A stretch of 64,000 bases of DNA from the NCBI GenBank assembly GCA_025504975.1, contig JANUWI010000016.1:186001-250000 (forward strand). The letters are read 5' to 3'. Positions 44,977-55,804 of this stretch are shown here, one piece after another (positions within the stretch are counted from its first letter, which is position 1; each line of letters begins with the position of its first letter). Under the pieces are notes generated by a model, which saw nothing but the letters and a program-made list of their open reading frames with translations, made no database searches and was not told where the DNA came from. The position numbers were made by a program, and so were the translations under genes. The stretch is from Plenodomus lindquistii. Taxonomy: Eukaryota > Ascomycota > Dothideomycetes > Pleosporales > Leptosphaeriaceae.

Positions 44977-47343
44977 ATGCACGATGTACCCGAGCCATTG
45001 CACGACCGCGCGACCTCCGCTTACCCAGAGAACAGGAACGCCAGCAGCAGCAGACGCAATGGCAAGCCTGCGTCTTGCGAGCCATGTCGACTAAACAAGA
45101 CGAAGTGCGACCACGGTCATCCAAAGTGCGACGCTTGTCGACGGCGAGGCATTGAAGATCGTTGCTTCTACCATCCGGCCCCTCTTACCAAACCACGCAA
45201 TGTTGGCGATGAGTCAAGAACAGGTGAAGCTCGTCCTCTGAAGCGAAAGTACGCAAATCGACATGTCAAGCATCGCAACGCGTGGTTGACATTAATAGAC
45301 GACCAACAAAACAGAATACCGTCCCCAACCTAGATCTTCCTCCGACCTCCCCTTCATCTGGAGAGCGACTTGCAGACGCGGTCGCCGCTGATGTCTATCA
45401 CCCAGGTTTCCTAGGCCCAGGATCCTATGCTGTCCTTCTTCCCGAAGACGAGGATTCCGGGAAGACTCTTGAAAGAGAAGAGTCTGTAGCTTCTGAGCGG
45501 TCGGATCGTGAGCTCACGCACCAGCACACCATTTCCAGATCGATGAGACAGCAAATGGCCAATGACGTTCTGATCACGCTTCGACACTACGATACCATAC
45601 GCGAACTTGTACTCTGGTACAATGCAAGCAACGAAGCAGGCGTAATACCCGCACAGCTACAAATCGATGCGATCAACGCCCTAGAATCCGTGGTCGACAA
45701 ACACAATCTAAGGAAGTCGCCACCCAGTCCTCAACTTATTGCACAAGTATTGGAGAGCACTAGCCGACCATTCGTTTTCTCTCAAAGTCTGGAGGCCAGT
45801 GACTTTCATATCTTGTGCTCGGGAGAGAACCTTCGTGTTGAGATGATGGGCTGTCTTCTCGCAACTGCGGGGAGATCACTTACCTTTGGGTTTGCCCCGG
45901 AACTCTTCAACGATCCTGCACATCGTGGCTCGAAGTCGAGGTTGGTGGATGAGCTGCTTCGTGCGAGCACGACTTGTCTTTTCCTTACGACTATGCTTGC
46001 GACTGTCAATGATCTCACTGTATGGTTGTACTATGAGAATTACCTGTTCACTACGATGATGTGTGGTTTTGCAGGTCCACCGTCATGGAGACGTATTGGA
46101 GAACTGAGCACACAAATGTATGCTCTTGGTATCCATCAGGATAAGAAGTGCGGGAATGCGCCAATATGGCTTCGAGAGACCCGTCGGCGCATATTCTGCT
46201 CGTCGTACAATCAAGACAAGTCCATCTCAACGTTTCTGGGCCGACCAATACGAATCAGCAAACGACACACTGACATTAGCCTTCCCCTTGATCTGTCTGA
46301 CGAGGAGACGACGGGAAGCAGCGCGACAGTGGAGGCAGCGATACAAAGTTTGGACGCTGATGGATGGAACACCAAGGGGAGATGGCTGCGGGCTTCTTGG
46401 ATTGTACGCAATGCCCACAAGCGCGTAGGACTATTATGTTGATACCTGTATAGCGGCTGCGGCATATATCTCTTCGCTTTCGAGAGGAGATACTAGAGTT
46501 CTCCTTCATCAAGATTGATGAAGGCGTCAAAACCCAGTTGCTGTATGGCCTTACCACCAGGATGGGTTTAGTCGTACAGGCTGACAGCGTCACAGTGACA
46601 TCTCGCAACGAATCCGCTCCGCATGGGAGACACTGCCGAAGCACATGCGGTACTGGAAGACATGCTGGGAAGAGGACGTACCTTCCACAGTCTGTCTGAT
46701 GCTAATTATCGTCGATCTAACCCACTGGTACAATGAGTTTATGATCCAGAAGCTCCTCGACAATACCCCTCTGACTCTAAATACACCGCTCTTGCGGGTC
46801 TCTGTCGATCTGTTGTCCAACGTACTCACCTTGGGCACGATTCGCGATCGTTCCTACGATGTTCATCGAGACATGTTGCACGCCGTTCTTCTTTATGGGA
46901 TTCCTGCGGCGTCAGTCTTGGCTACTGCATTGCGTGAACAACATCAAACGGGCCAGCATTTTCCAGCAGGAATTTCAAGAGCAGAGATCATCCGAATGCT
47001 TAGCGTACTGATCAATCATCTTGATGCGGCAGCTCATCTCGAGAACTCAGGAGCGAGACAAGGGGAAGCAAATTACAACCTGTGCCGCAAAGCCTCCAAA
47101 CTGTTCACTCGGGTGATTGATACAGTACTGGAGCCAAGGGCAGTAGAAGAGATCACTCCGACCAACGAGCAATTAGGTTTGGACCTTGGACTCGATCTAT
47201 TTTCAGGGAGTGGATTGGATGGCTTCCAAGGCATGGAGTTCTCTGGTCTAGGGTTGGGTTTTGGAACGAATACTGGTACGAACGATTCAGGCATGGATTG
47301 GGGAACGGCTGGTCAATGGGACTTGTGGGGCGGGCCGGTTTGA
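44977..47343 (+). CDS. Zn2Cys6 fungal-type transcription factor, 737 aa
   Basis: Exons 44977-45248, 45299-46403, 46454-46542 and 46596-47343 form one frame; introns are 50, 50 and 53 nt. The DNA-binding binuclear zinc cluster is at residues 34-63 (CEPCRLNKTKCDHG...C), with Cys at 34, 37, 44, 51, 54 and 63. The middle homology region of fungal-specific regulators follows (LRVEMMGCLLATAGRSLTFG; RIGELSTQMYALGIHQDKK; RRRIFCSSYNQDKSISTFLG). The last 60 residues are Gly/Leu/Asp-rich and may be an activation domain. Targets are unknown; the divergent membrane-tailed gene is the first candidate by position. The start is uncertain because a longer 5' exon from ATG 44906 is possible. Confidence 0.88.
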
Positions 47344-48508
47344 GGAACTCTTCGTCTTCAACATGCAGCGATCGGCCCTTTGGCATAGCACTTGGCCAAT
47401 GTGGTACGATCTCTATATTCACGCAGCCAATGCCAGTAAGGGATGTGTGACCGGAGCTCATACACGGTGTACCTGGCATCTGGGAACGGGCGGGCACGCT
47501 TCCTCCATGGCTTGCAGGGTGCAGGCGCAGAGGCAGCGCCATCAATATGTTGGACAAGCGCGTGAATGCATTGCATCGTCGCCGAGGCTCGGAAATGGCT
47601 GTGTCACCCACGCCCAGAGCAAAGGACGATACACAATCCAAGCCATTTACGCAACTTGAACGAGGCACTGTGCCACGATTCCGGTCAGGCTTTCATCCCC
47701 GGCCTTTTTTTTTTGCTTCAGATGCGTTGCCTTGCTGCCTTGCGCGCGGCATGCATTCGACATTTGGGGTCCATCCCACCTCGACGTCGTCATGGAGCCG
47801 CTCCTTCAGGCCACCCACACCGCTAGTAGAGGCGCAGTATGCAGTCTATACTCCTACGATGAACTCAATCCTGGCGGTCACGCATGCAGAGACGGCCACT
47901 ACAAAACGCATTAGTGCGCTGCAAGGAACCAGTAGCACAAGGCAGCCAGAAATACGAGCGGCGAAGCGCCCACAAGCGAAAGTGCGGGAGCCATGCGGCA
48001 ATCGGCTTGCACCACCACCCCCGCGTGCGCATTCCAGCATCGTCCCATCATCCCTCGTGTCAGCTCTTCGCGCCGTTGAAGCGGAGAAAGTCTGCCTGGC
48101 GCAGTCATGATGGATCGAAATCTGACAAGATTTTCTTACGTCGAGTCAATGGTGGGATGAAATGACTGGCTCTCTTGTTGCCTGCAGGACAGTGATTGGC
48201 CAATCCGCGAATGTCAAGACTTGGGGGCTGAGTTGAGATACATCAGCCATTGTCCCAATGCGGTAATCACGGGCTGCCCGCGGATTATGTGAGAGACTAC
48301 GCTTCCTCCAAAATAAATTAGTCTGCGGCATGAGTCCTGCGGCGGAGGCTTATAGATATGATGTCCCAGCCATGGTTGGGGCCAGTCAAATTGACACTTT
48401 TCATCCATCACTGTTCACTACCGCAAACGGCACGCAGCTTATCAAGCACATTCAGTATACCGTAACGTACTCACACCATCATCAACAACTTGGAAGTACG
48501 CCAACAGC
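47344..48508. other. 1.2-kb intergenic
   Basis: A 187-codon plus-strand ORF (47547-48110) overlaps other ORFs and shows no family or structured composition, so I do not call it. A T-run is near 47706. Confidence 0.4.
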
Positions 48509-50538
48509 ATGGGTTCGCAAGTGTGGGAACCTATGATTGAGAAGAAGGCTGCTGGTTTGGAGGAAGTGGAGCGCAGCCCTCAAAGACCGAGCCAGAGAAG
48601 GCGCACCCAACAGTGGCAATCTAGTACACTGTTTGCTCTTCTCTGCGTCTCCGCACTTTACGGTACCTATAGCTTTTGCAGCCGCAAGTCTGTGAGTGCT
48701 TCGAAATCAGAGCACCCATGCCAAGTCCAAGCCCCACCCCCACCGAAATACACATGTCTCCCAGGACAAGAATGCTGGCCATCCACAAACGAGTGGAGTA
48801 CGTTTAACCAGAGCATTTATGGAAGATTGCGGTCCACGGTTCCATGGGCCGCTCCTTGTTACTTGGGGTCTCGCATTGAAGAATGTCAGAACGTTGCGAA
48901 ACGCTATGGTGACGGTGTTTCACGGACGGAGCAATATGGAGCCATGGAATTTCTCGATTGGGAGACATGTGGTCAATCTCAGTGTGCCCTCGACTCCAGC
49001 AATCCATTGCTACCTGTATCCGGCACATGCTCGCTCGGGAGATTGTCGACATATTACGTTGACGTGCGATCACCCGACGATGTCAGTCAGACACTGCAGC
49101 TCGCTCAGAAGCATGGCATCCGTGTCTCAATAAAGAACACTGGTCACGACTACTTCGGTCGATCCAGTGTAGCCAACTCGCTGGCGCTTTGGACACACAA
49201 CTTAAAAGACATCCAATATCACAAGACATTTCAACCAAAGGGCTGCTCCGCACGTTATGAGAACATTGGTCAGATCGGTGCTGGAATTCAAGCGCAAGAC
49301 GCATGGGAGTTCTTCGAACCTCTCGGTATGCTTGTCACAGTAGGTGCTGTCGGCTCCGTTGGCCTTGCTGGGGGTTTCGGTCAAGGTGGTGGGCATGGCC
49401 CCTTGGGACCTGCCTATGGACTCATGGTCGACCAGGCTGTAGAGTTCGAAGTTGTCACTGCCGACGGACAACAGCGCACCATCAACGAGTGCACCGACCC
49501 CGACCTATTCTGGGCAATGCGTGGAGGCGGAGGCGGCAACTACGCTGTGCTCACGTCTTATAAGTTCCAACTCCATCCAGCAGTACCTCTAAATGTCTAC
49601 AGCTTCCGAGCTCATTGGCCTAAGCCCAAAGACATCACGGAGTCCAAGGTTCTACGCGATACTATCAGAGCTCTGGCCTCGAACCAGACACTTTTTGCCG
49701 ACAATGGTATCGCGGGCTACAACTTTGTACATCCTGACCACATCATATCCCTACAAGTTATGCCTTCCAGCGATACTGAGGCGATCAAGACCATCACAGC
49801 CCAATGGCACGACTTCCTGACCAATCACCCTGATCTGAACGCTACAGACAACACTTACTACAGCTTTAACACCTTCTCCAAATGGCACCAATTCACCGAA
49901 ACGCCTGAGATCTCCCGCAATGGCCCTGTCGGTCTTGGTCTCATGGAAGCCGGTCGATTCATTCCACGGGATCTCTTCGCATCACCGACCAACATCGACC
50001 AGCTCACCGACGCGGTCCTCACCGCTATGCAATTCTCTTACACTAACAAGGGTGGCGGGGGCGCGCAACTGTATGCAACCGGTCCTACCAATCAACCCGA
50101 TAACAGCAAGACTGGCGTTAACCCCGCGTGGAGAGATGCACTGTGGGAAGTCATCATGGGTGCAGGATGGACAACCAAAACCCCGCCACAGGTCAGAGCC
50201 CAGATTCAAAACACCATCTCCGCTTCAATTCAGCCCTTCAAGGCACTTACACCTGGCGGAGGTTGCTACATGAACGAGGGTGATTGGACCGAGGAACATT
50301 GGCAGCAAACATTCTTCGGTGCAAACTATGATCGACTGCTGGCGGTGAAGAGGAAGTATGACCCTACGAGTCTCTTCAACTGCTGGAAGTGTGTGGGGTG
50401 GACGGGATATGATGAGTAAGTCACACAAGATTCAGGGTGTGCGACACGATGCTAACAAGTGGTAGTCCTATGTACTCGTGTTATACACAGAGTCGAAAAG
50501 ACCCGAAGCCCTCGGTGCCTCTAGGTCCTGTCGAATAA
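48509..50538 (+). CDS. FAD-dependent oxidase of the berberine-bridge/VAO type, membrane-anchored, 659 aa
   Basis: Exons 48509-50415 and 50466-50538 join across a 50-nt intron. These enzymes oxidise diverse substrates and pass electrons to oxygen. Residues 1-35 are cytosolic and basic (QRRRTQQW), followed by a membrane helix (about 38-58), so a type II membrane or secreted-after-cleavage protein. The FAD domain shows VSIKNTGHDYFGRS with the His expected to bind flavin, then TVGAVGSVGLAGGFGQGGGH, and RGGGGGNYAVLTSYKFQLHP. The usual Cys of bicovalent enzymes is not evident, so single His attachment is likely (inference). The C-terminal BBE-like end is GANYDRLLAVKRKYDPTSLFNCWKCVG. No secondary-metabolite cluster is adjacent. 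Confidence 0.9.
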
Positions 50539-51171
50539 TTGATACGATGTGACGCCGTGCGATCTCACGGGACATCTTTGAGACTCCTCCACTGAGTGTC
50601 GATATTCCCTTGTTACGTACATGTACATACATTTACTTTGGACATTCTCGCCGCATTCATAGAAGTCCTTGTCATCCTTTTCCCCCTTCACGTTCTTAGC
50701 GGTGTATATTAGCGCATATTGCTCTGCAATCACGATCTTTACGAAGTTGCTCATCGGAGCTTAAATTGATGGGTATCACATGCTTATACCCCGCCATCTT
50801 CAAGCCATGCGGTGAAATGAATCTTCTTTAAGTCGGTGATCGGGTTCAGTCTACACTGTAGGATGGCGCTACAAGCGTTTGCACTCATCAGTAGTACCCC
50901 ACGTAAGATCAAACAAACTTCTATGTGACATTAGCGGCATTGCATCTCCTCGATTGTGTTGTAAGTCGCCTTCACGTCCTCGACGCCGGCTCAACAATTG
51001 GTGCGCACCTCGATAGCAACACAACAAGAACAACAACAACAACAACCGACTTTCGCACCCCCAGTCCTTTGATACGTGCGCACGAGATCATCAATTGCTA
51101 GTACTCGATACTGCAAGCTCTGGAGGCACGCTTCACATTGTTCAAGTAGAGGAAGAACATCTACATCAAAT
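50539..51171. other. Intergenic upstream of the first BYS1-like gene
   Basis: An AAC/ACA triplet-rich leader lies near 51020-51050. No gene supported. Confidence 0.45.
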
Positions 51172-52002
51172 ATGCGTCACTCGAGCGGTGCTGTGGGTCT
51201 GCTTGCCCTGCCTCTTCTCGTGGGCGCACGTCTTGATCAACACGGTCACGCTGCGGCTCATAATCATGGGCTCCGTCATCGCGCTCTTGAAGCTGAGATC
51301 GTCACTGTCACGGACACTGTCTATCAGACCGTCACTGTCACCGCTTCAGCCTCGACCGTTTCGATCTGTTCAACGTCTACGGTCAGACCGCACAACTGCA
51401 CTGCCCTTCACTCGACTAACAAAGAGTAGTCGCCCGCAGCCTCAAGCGGTGAATCAATCATCGCAACACCTGACGCTGGCAGCACCTCTTTCCACAAGCT
51501 CACGCCCATTTCCGGCTCCGCATCCGTCAAGAACTCTTGCGATTACCCGGTCTACATCTGGTCAGTCGGTCACGCAAGCTGTGGACCCGGAAAGGAATGC
51601 CAGCTCATCGCGCCAAACTCCACTTACAGCGAGACCTTGCGTCATTGCAGCGATGGCGGAGTGTCACTGAAGGTGTCCAAGACGAAGACTGCCGAGCGCC
51701 CTATGCAGTTCGAGTACAGCGTTTGGGCCACCGACAACAAGACTGTATCCTATGACATATCTTACCTTGACTGCATGAATCATGAGCACGGCGTCAAGGA
51801 CTTGAGCAATTGCGCAGGTCACGATGGTGGCATTCAAGTTGTCGCTGGCGACGCCAAATGTCCTAGATACAACTGCGCCGCTAACGAGTGGTGCGATGTG
51901 CAGGCCTACGTCGCCGCAGAGTTTAACTATAAGCCTTCCGCTCCTGTCGGTTCCTGCGCGATAGAGCATGGCGTCGCTTTCGAGCTTTGCGCTGGCAATT
52001 AA
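51172..52002 (+). CDS. BYS1/thaumatin-like secreted protein, 260 aa
   Basis: The frame from ATG 51172 is open to 52002 except for one TAG at 51427-51429. A 48-nt intron (51382-51429) with a GTCAGA donor, a GACTAAC branch site and that TAG as acceptor restores a 260-aa protein. If it is not spliced, the product ends after 85 residues. Residues 1-19 look like a signal peptide. A Thr/Val-rich segment (TVTDTVYQTVTVTASAS) precedes the conserved domain, which begins VKNSCDYPVYIWSVGHASC and has about ten Cys, including ECQLIAPN, ISYLDCMNHEHG and GDAKCPRYNCAANEWCD. This matches antigenic thaumatin-like/BYS1 proteins. It is paralogous to the gene at 53058; the common core includes CAGHDGGIQ versus CPGHEGGLQ and the EWCDVQAYV versus AWCDDQAYV block. 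Confidence 0.8.
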
Positions 52003-53057
52003 GTGTGAGCAATCGACACGTCAAGCGTGAAGGCGGAACTTATGTGGAAAGGATACCGGTTGTCTTTGTACTCGTCGGCCAATCAACGGCGGAAAGATGG
52101 AGTCTTTTTTCCTTGTCTCATTTCCCAGCTCTTCAGCTCTTACTCGGCAGGTCTCGTGTAGTCTTTGGATACCAGGGGCATCTGGCGAATTTCCCTCTAC
52201 CCAGCCAATGAGCAATCAAGAACCAGCAAAAAGCCCGATAAGGTTTTCTTTGTAAGATAAGCAGTACTGGCCTTATCGCAGATCAAGTTTCCGTGTCGTT
52301 TTCTCCTCAGGTACACCAATCGTGATGTAAGAGATGGCAGAGCTGCAAGGTACCACGCGAGCGCCTCGCGCCACGTGCCTCGCTCCCGTTCGTTCAGGTC
52401 CTACCGTTGATTAGACTTTGTCAGGACACCACACAAGTTCTGTCTCAACCTCGCCAACGAAACCGCGACACGGCTACTTTTAATTTCCCGCACGTGAGGT
52501 CAGAATGGAACTCGCCAATCCGGTAGCAGCATAAGCAAGCTATTCCTAGCCCTAGACCTGCAGCTTACTCTTGCCGCGGTGCCGCTGCGCCTTTCTGCGC
52601 TCGGACTCCGGGACGGGTAGAAGTTCTTGGGCTGCTGGGGGTGAAGGATTAGCAACGTGGCGATGATGCTCTAGGCTGTCTCGGTGATCAGGATACATTT
52701 GTTTCCTAAGGCGCCGTGGATATATATCCCGTGTAGTCGTCGTCTTTGGGGCGAGAAGTCCAGACTCTTCACTGCAGTCCATTGTTACACTCCTTCAGTC
52801 ATTCAACGACCAGTCAATCCTTCAAAGAGCCTTTGTCTCCATTCTTTCAAACTCTTCACCTGCCAAGTCTCGTTACATTGTGCATTTCACTCCTCAAGAG
52901 CTGATTTGAATTACCATCGTCGCAGTATATATTTGTGCCGTATCGTCAATACTGTGATACTCTTGCAGCGGCCTTCTCGACCATCTATAGAAGTATCGTC
53001 CGTGTAACATTTTATACAACGACACACACAGTTCATCGGCAACATTCCTTTTTCACG
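52003..53057. other. Intergenic between the two BYS1-like genes
   Basis: No gene or repeat supported; the last 350 bp presumably form the promoter and leader of the second gene. Confidence 0.45.
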
Positions 53058-53819
53058 ATGAACTTCCTACTACCCACACTCCTTTTCTCCTTGCTCGTGC
53101 TGGCCGCGCCACACGGCCACCTCCAACATCGCCAGGCGATGCCCAAGCGCAACGGCCTCATTTCCGCAGCTCGCATGAGCGTCGAGGAGGTCAAATCCAT
53201 CTACACGACATGCTGGGGCGGTGCGATCCCCTTCCCCGAACGCATGCCATCACCCGACGTCGTCGCCGAGCAACTCGACGTCTTCACCAAGCCGGCCAAC
53301 ACACCCGACCACCTTGCAGTCAAGAACTACTGCTCCTATCCAATCTACTACAAGCACTTTGACGGTAGTGCGAACCCTGCACAGAGCGTTCTCGAGGCAG
53401 GTGCAAGCATCAGCAGACCACTCACTGGCACTGTCTTCAAGGCTTCAAAGACACAAGATATGGCCAAGGAACTCCTCGTCGAATACGCAAAGCACGACAG
53501 TCTGTGGTACAACCTCAGTCTCATCACCTGCGTCGAAGGCGGTGATTTAAGCAAATGCCCTGGCCATGAGGGTGGTCTGCAACTCGGCAACGCAGAGGCG
53601 AAGAGCTTCCAGTGCGCGCCAGGTGCTTGGTGCGATGACCAGGCATATGTATACCAGGTAAGCAAAAAAACCCTTTTCCCATCACACCTTAGGCACCGAA
53701 CCAGTACTGACCCATCCCCCCCCCAGGAAAACCTTTGCAAAAAGCAAAACCCAGTATCCATGTGCAGTCCCAGCCTCGGCCTAACAATGGAATTCTGCGC
53801 CGGCGCAAAGCCCCAATGA
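53058..53819 (+). CDS. BYS1/thaumatin-like secreted protein, second copy, 230 aa
   Basis: Exons 53058-53657 and 53727-53819 (69-nt intron, GTAAGC...CCCCAG) give 230 aa; the intron is 3n and stop-free, so retention would give a 253-aa form. Signal peptide at residues 1-18 (MNFLLPTLLFSLLVLAAP), then a possible Kex2 site (MPKRNG). The conserved domain runs from VKNYCSYPIYYKHFDGSANP to the C-terminus and keeps the VEGGDLSKCPGHEGGLQLG and CAPGAWCDDQAYVY blocks of the paralogue at 51172. Extra N-terminal residues (about 30-75) are not shared with it. Secreted small Cys-rich proteins of this group are cell-wall or host-facing; the function is unknown. Confidence 0.87.
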   Translation: MNFLLPTLLFSLLVLAAPHGHLQHRQAMPKRNGLISAARMSVEEVKSIYTTCWGGAIPFPERMPSPDVVAEQLDVFTKPANTPDHLAVKNYCSYPIYYKHFDGSANPAQSVLEAGASISRPLTGTVFKASKTQDMAKELLVEYAKHDSLWYNLSLITCVEGGDLSKCPGHEGGLQLGNAEAKSFQCAPGAWCDDQAYVYQVSKKTLFPSHLRHRTSTDPSPPQENLCKKQNPVSMCSPSLGLTMEFCAGAKPQ

Positions 53820-55804
53820 TGCATGCTTGTGCGCGCACACGAGTTGAAACGATTTCCTTTTTTATCCTTGATTCCTCCACGACTTTTTGACGGTCTTGTA
53901 CACATACCCGCCCCCATTTTCGCCGCCGCGAGTCTCTGATTTTTTCAAAGAGTCCTGTGGACACTTTCGCTGATACACTTCTACTTTTTTCTTCCCTGGG
54001 GGAGTGGCTTGCGGATATATTATCTTCGTTGCCCAAGTGGCTATTCTTGATTTACTTCTTCATATGTGTCCGGTGGATACACGTACACGGTTCGCCCTGG
54101 AGGCAGATATACAGACGCATGTTGCGGTTCTGGCTGGTTGGGTTTTTTTTTACCATTCTTCCCTTCTTTCTATCTTTTCTTCTTCGATACCACACTTTTT
54201 CTATGCCTTACATAAGGCGCCTCTCACTTCGGCGAATTGTAGAGGCTTCGTTTTTGAGTAGATGAAAATACGCGAACATGAGCAATACCACATATATCTT
54301 TCTATCGCAACTCATGGTCTATGATTACAGCCAGTCCAAGCTCCAAGTATCTTGTAAACAGACACAAAATGGTGATTTTGTTTTTCGGTGATGCTATTCA
54401 TGCTTGGTCAATTCAGGCCGTGAGGGAGGTACAAGGACTCATCACCGTTGTTCATTGTTTACGTCCTCATTTGGCTTTAATGGTTCTTTCTGCACCAGCG
54501 TAGACAAAGGGGAGTGTCAACATCGTGCGCGCGCCCCGTCGTTCCTTGCTCGGGAGTTCTAGACTTTTGTATCGGTCATGCTGTTTAAAGGATGTAGCCG
54601 TCGTCACGTGTCGACAACTAGCCGCTGCTGAAGTGGTTGGTATCGTCTGAGCAGCGAGGATGATTATACGTTGTGAAGAATTGCACTTTTTCTTTGCTCT
54701 AGATGTCTTCCTCTTGGCCGCTAAATTCGTCGTTTCAATCCTTCGATACATACTATACCCAGCAACATGGACACTGATACTGCGAGGCCCAATGCAGAGT
54801 TCCTTCATCTGCACCGTACTAATGGGCTTCGCCACCATCAATATGTTCGTAACGGTACTTAGCGCTCTTGATGCTGCTGTGATGGCGAAGAATGTTTTGT
54901 ATGACAATCTCTTTGAAGCACCTTGATTGTGATAGAGGGAGTGGGTGGCTGCAACGACGGATAGTAGACCCCAAAACGTGGAGGAAGCGTTCATATCAAT
55001 GAGAGTGGAGCAATTCTCCCGAGGTCAGGTATGAGGAGGATTATGCACGTGACATACTAGTCTCGAACCGGTATTGTAATAATTCGTAAACTACTACGTA
55101 CATGCAAAATAGGTAATGCAATGCTACTCTAGCATCGCACATGAGGTCAATGTACATCTCTGCATTATTTTCAACTACCATGAATGGTGATTTGGACATA
55201 AGAAGTAAAAATGTGAGAAGGACGATGAAACCAGGTGTGGATTGCGGAAGCGCTGCAATCGGCCAAATGCGTGATCAGTAACGTATATTACCATTGTCTT
55301 GGCGTGGCGTAGATGAGGCTGCAGCAGGCTCCAGGTGAACGCGTAGTCGACGCCAGCTGCTCCCGAAACCGGCCAGCCGTCGCACGAAGCAACAAGTGAT
55401 TGGCGGGCAGGTAAAGGCGTGCAGGGCGGCGAACTGGCGTGTGAGGAAGCAAAGCAAAGGGACACAGTATCGCGTTTGGAATTGGCGCCCGGTGGTGCTG
55501 GTGGTGCACTGGTGAAGGGTTATCTAAGCGGTTCCAGTGGATTCCACGGTGGTCTTGAGGGTGCTCCGAGCTTGGACCGCCGACTGCCAGGCAACTTGGA
55601 GCTAAATGCATTCACCTCGTCACCGCTAACACCGAGCTCACTCTTACTTAAACCATCACGCCCCGGGCAACCAAGACCACTTCCCCATCCCACCCCCACC
55701 CGCGCACCCTCACCCTCTCCCCCGCGCAGCTGCAACCACGCTCTTTTCTGCAACTGCCAGAATCGCCGCCGCCGCACAGTGTACACATAGACCAGACAGG
55801 CAAT
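53820..55804. other. 2.0-kb intergenic upstream of cdc48
   Basis: Two overlapping ORFs are worth noting but not called: 54467-54994 minus (175 aa, starting MNASSTFWGLLSVVAATHS) and 54660-54926 plus (88 aa, three hydrophobic stretches). They overlap on opposite strands, so at most one is real. T-rich tracts occur near 53935-54200. The right end contains the cdc48 promoter with C-rich tracts. Confidence 0.4.

Noticed and set aside
47547..48110. 187-codon plus-strand ORF
   Set aside because: Composition is not protein-like, it overlaps other ORFs, and no family is recognised.
49501..49550. RGGGGGN in the FAD oxidase
   Set aside because: It is the normal glycine-rich flavin-binding segment of the family.
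54467..54994. Opposed ORFs, 175 codons (minus) and 88 codons (plus, hydrophobic)
   Set aside because: They overlap on opposite strands and neither has a recognised family; evidence is too weak to choose.
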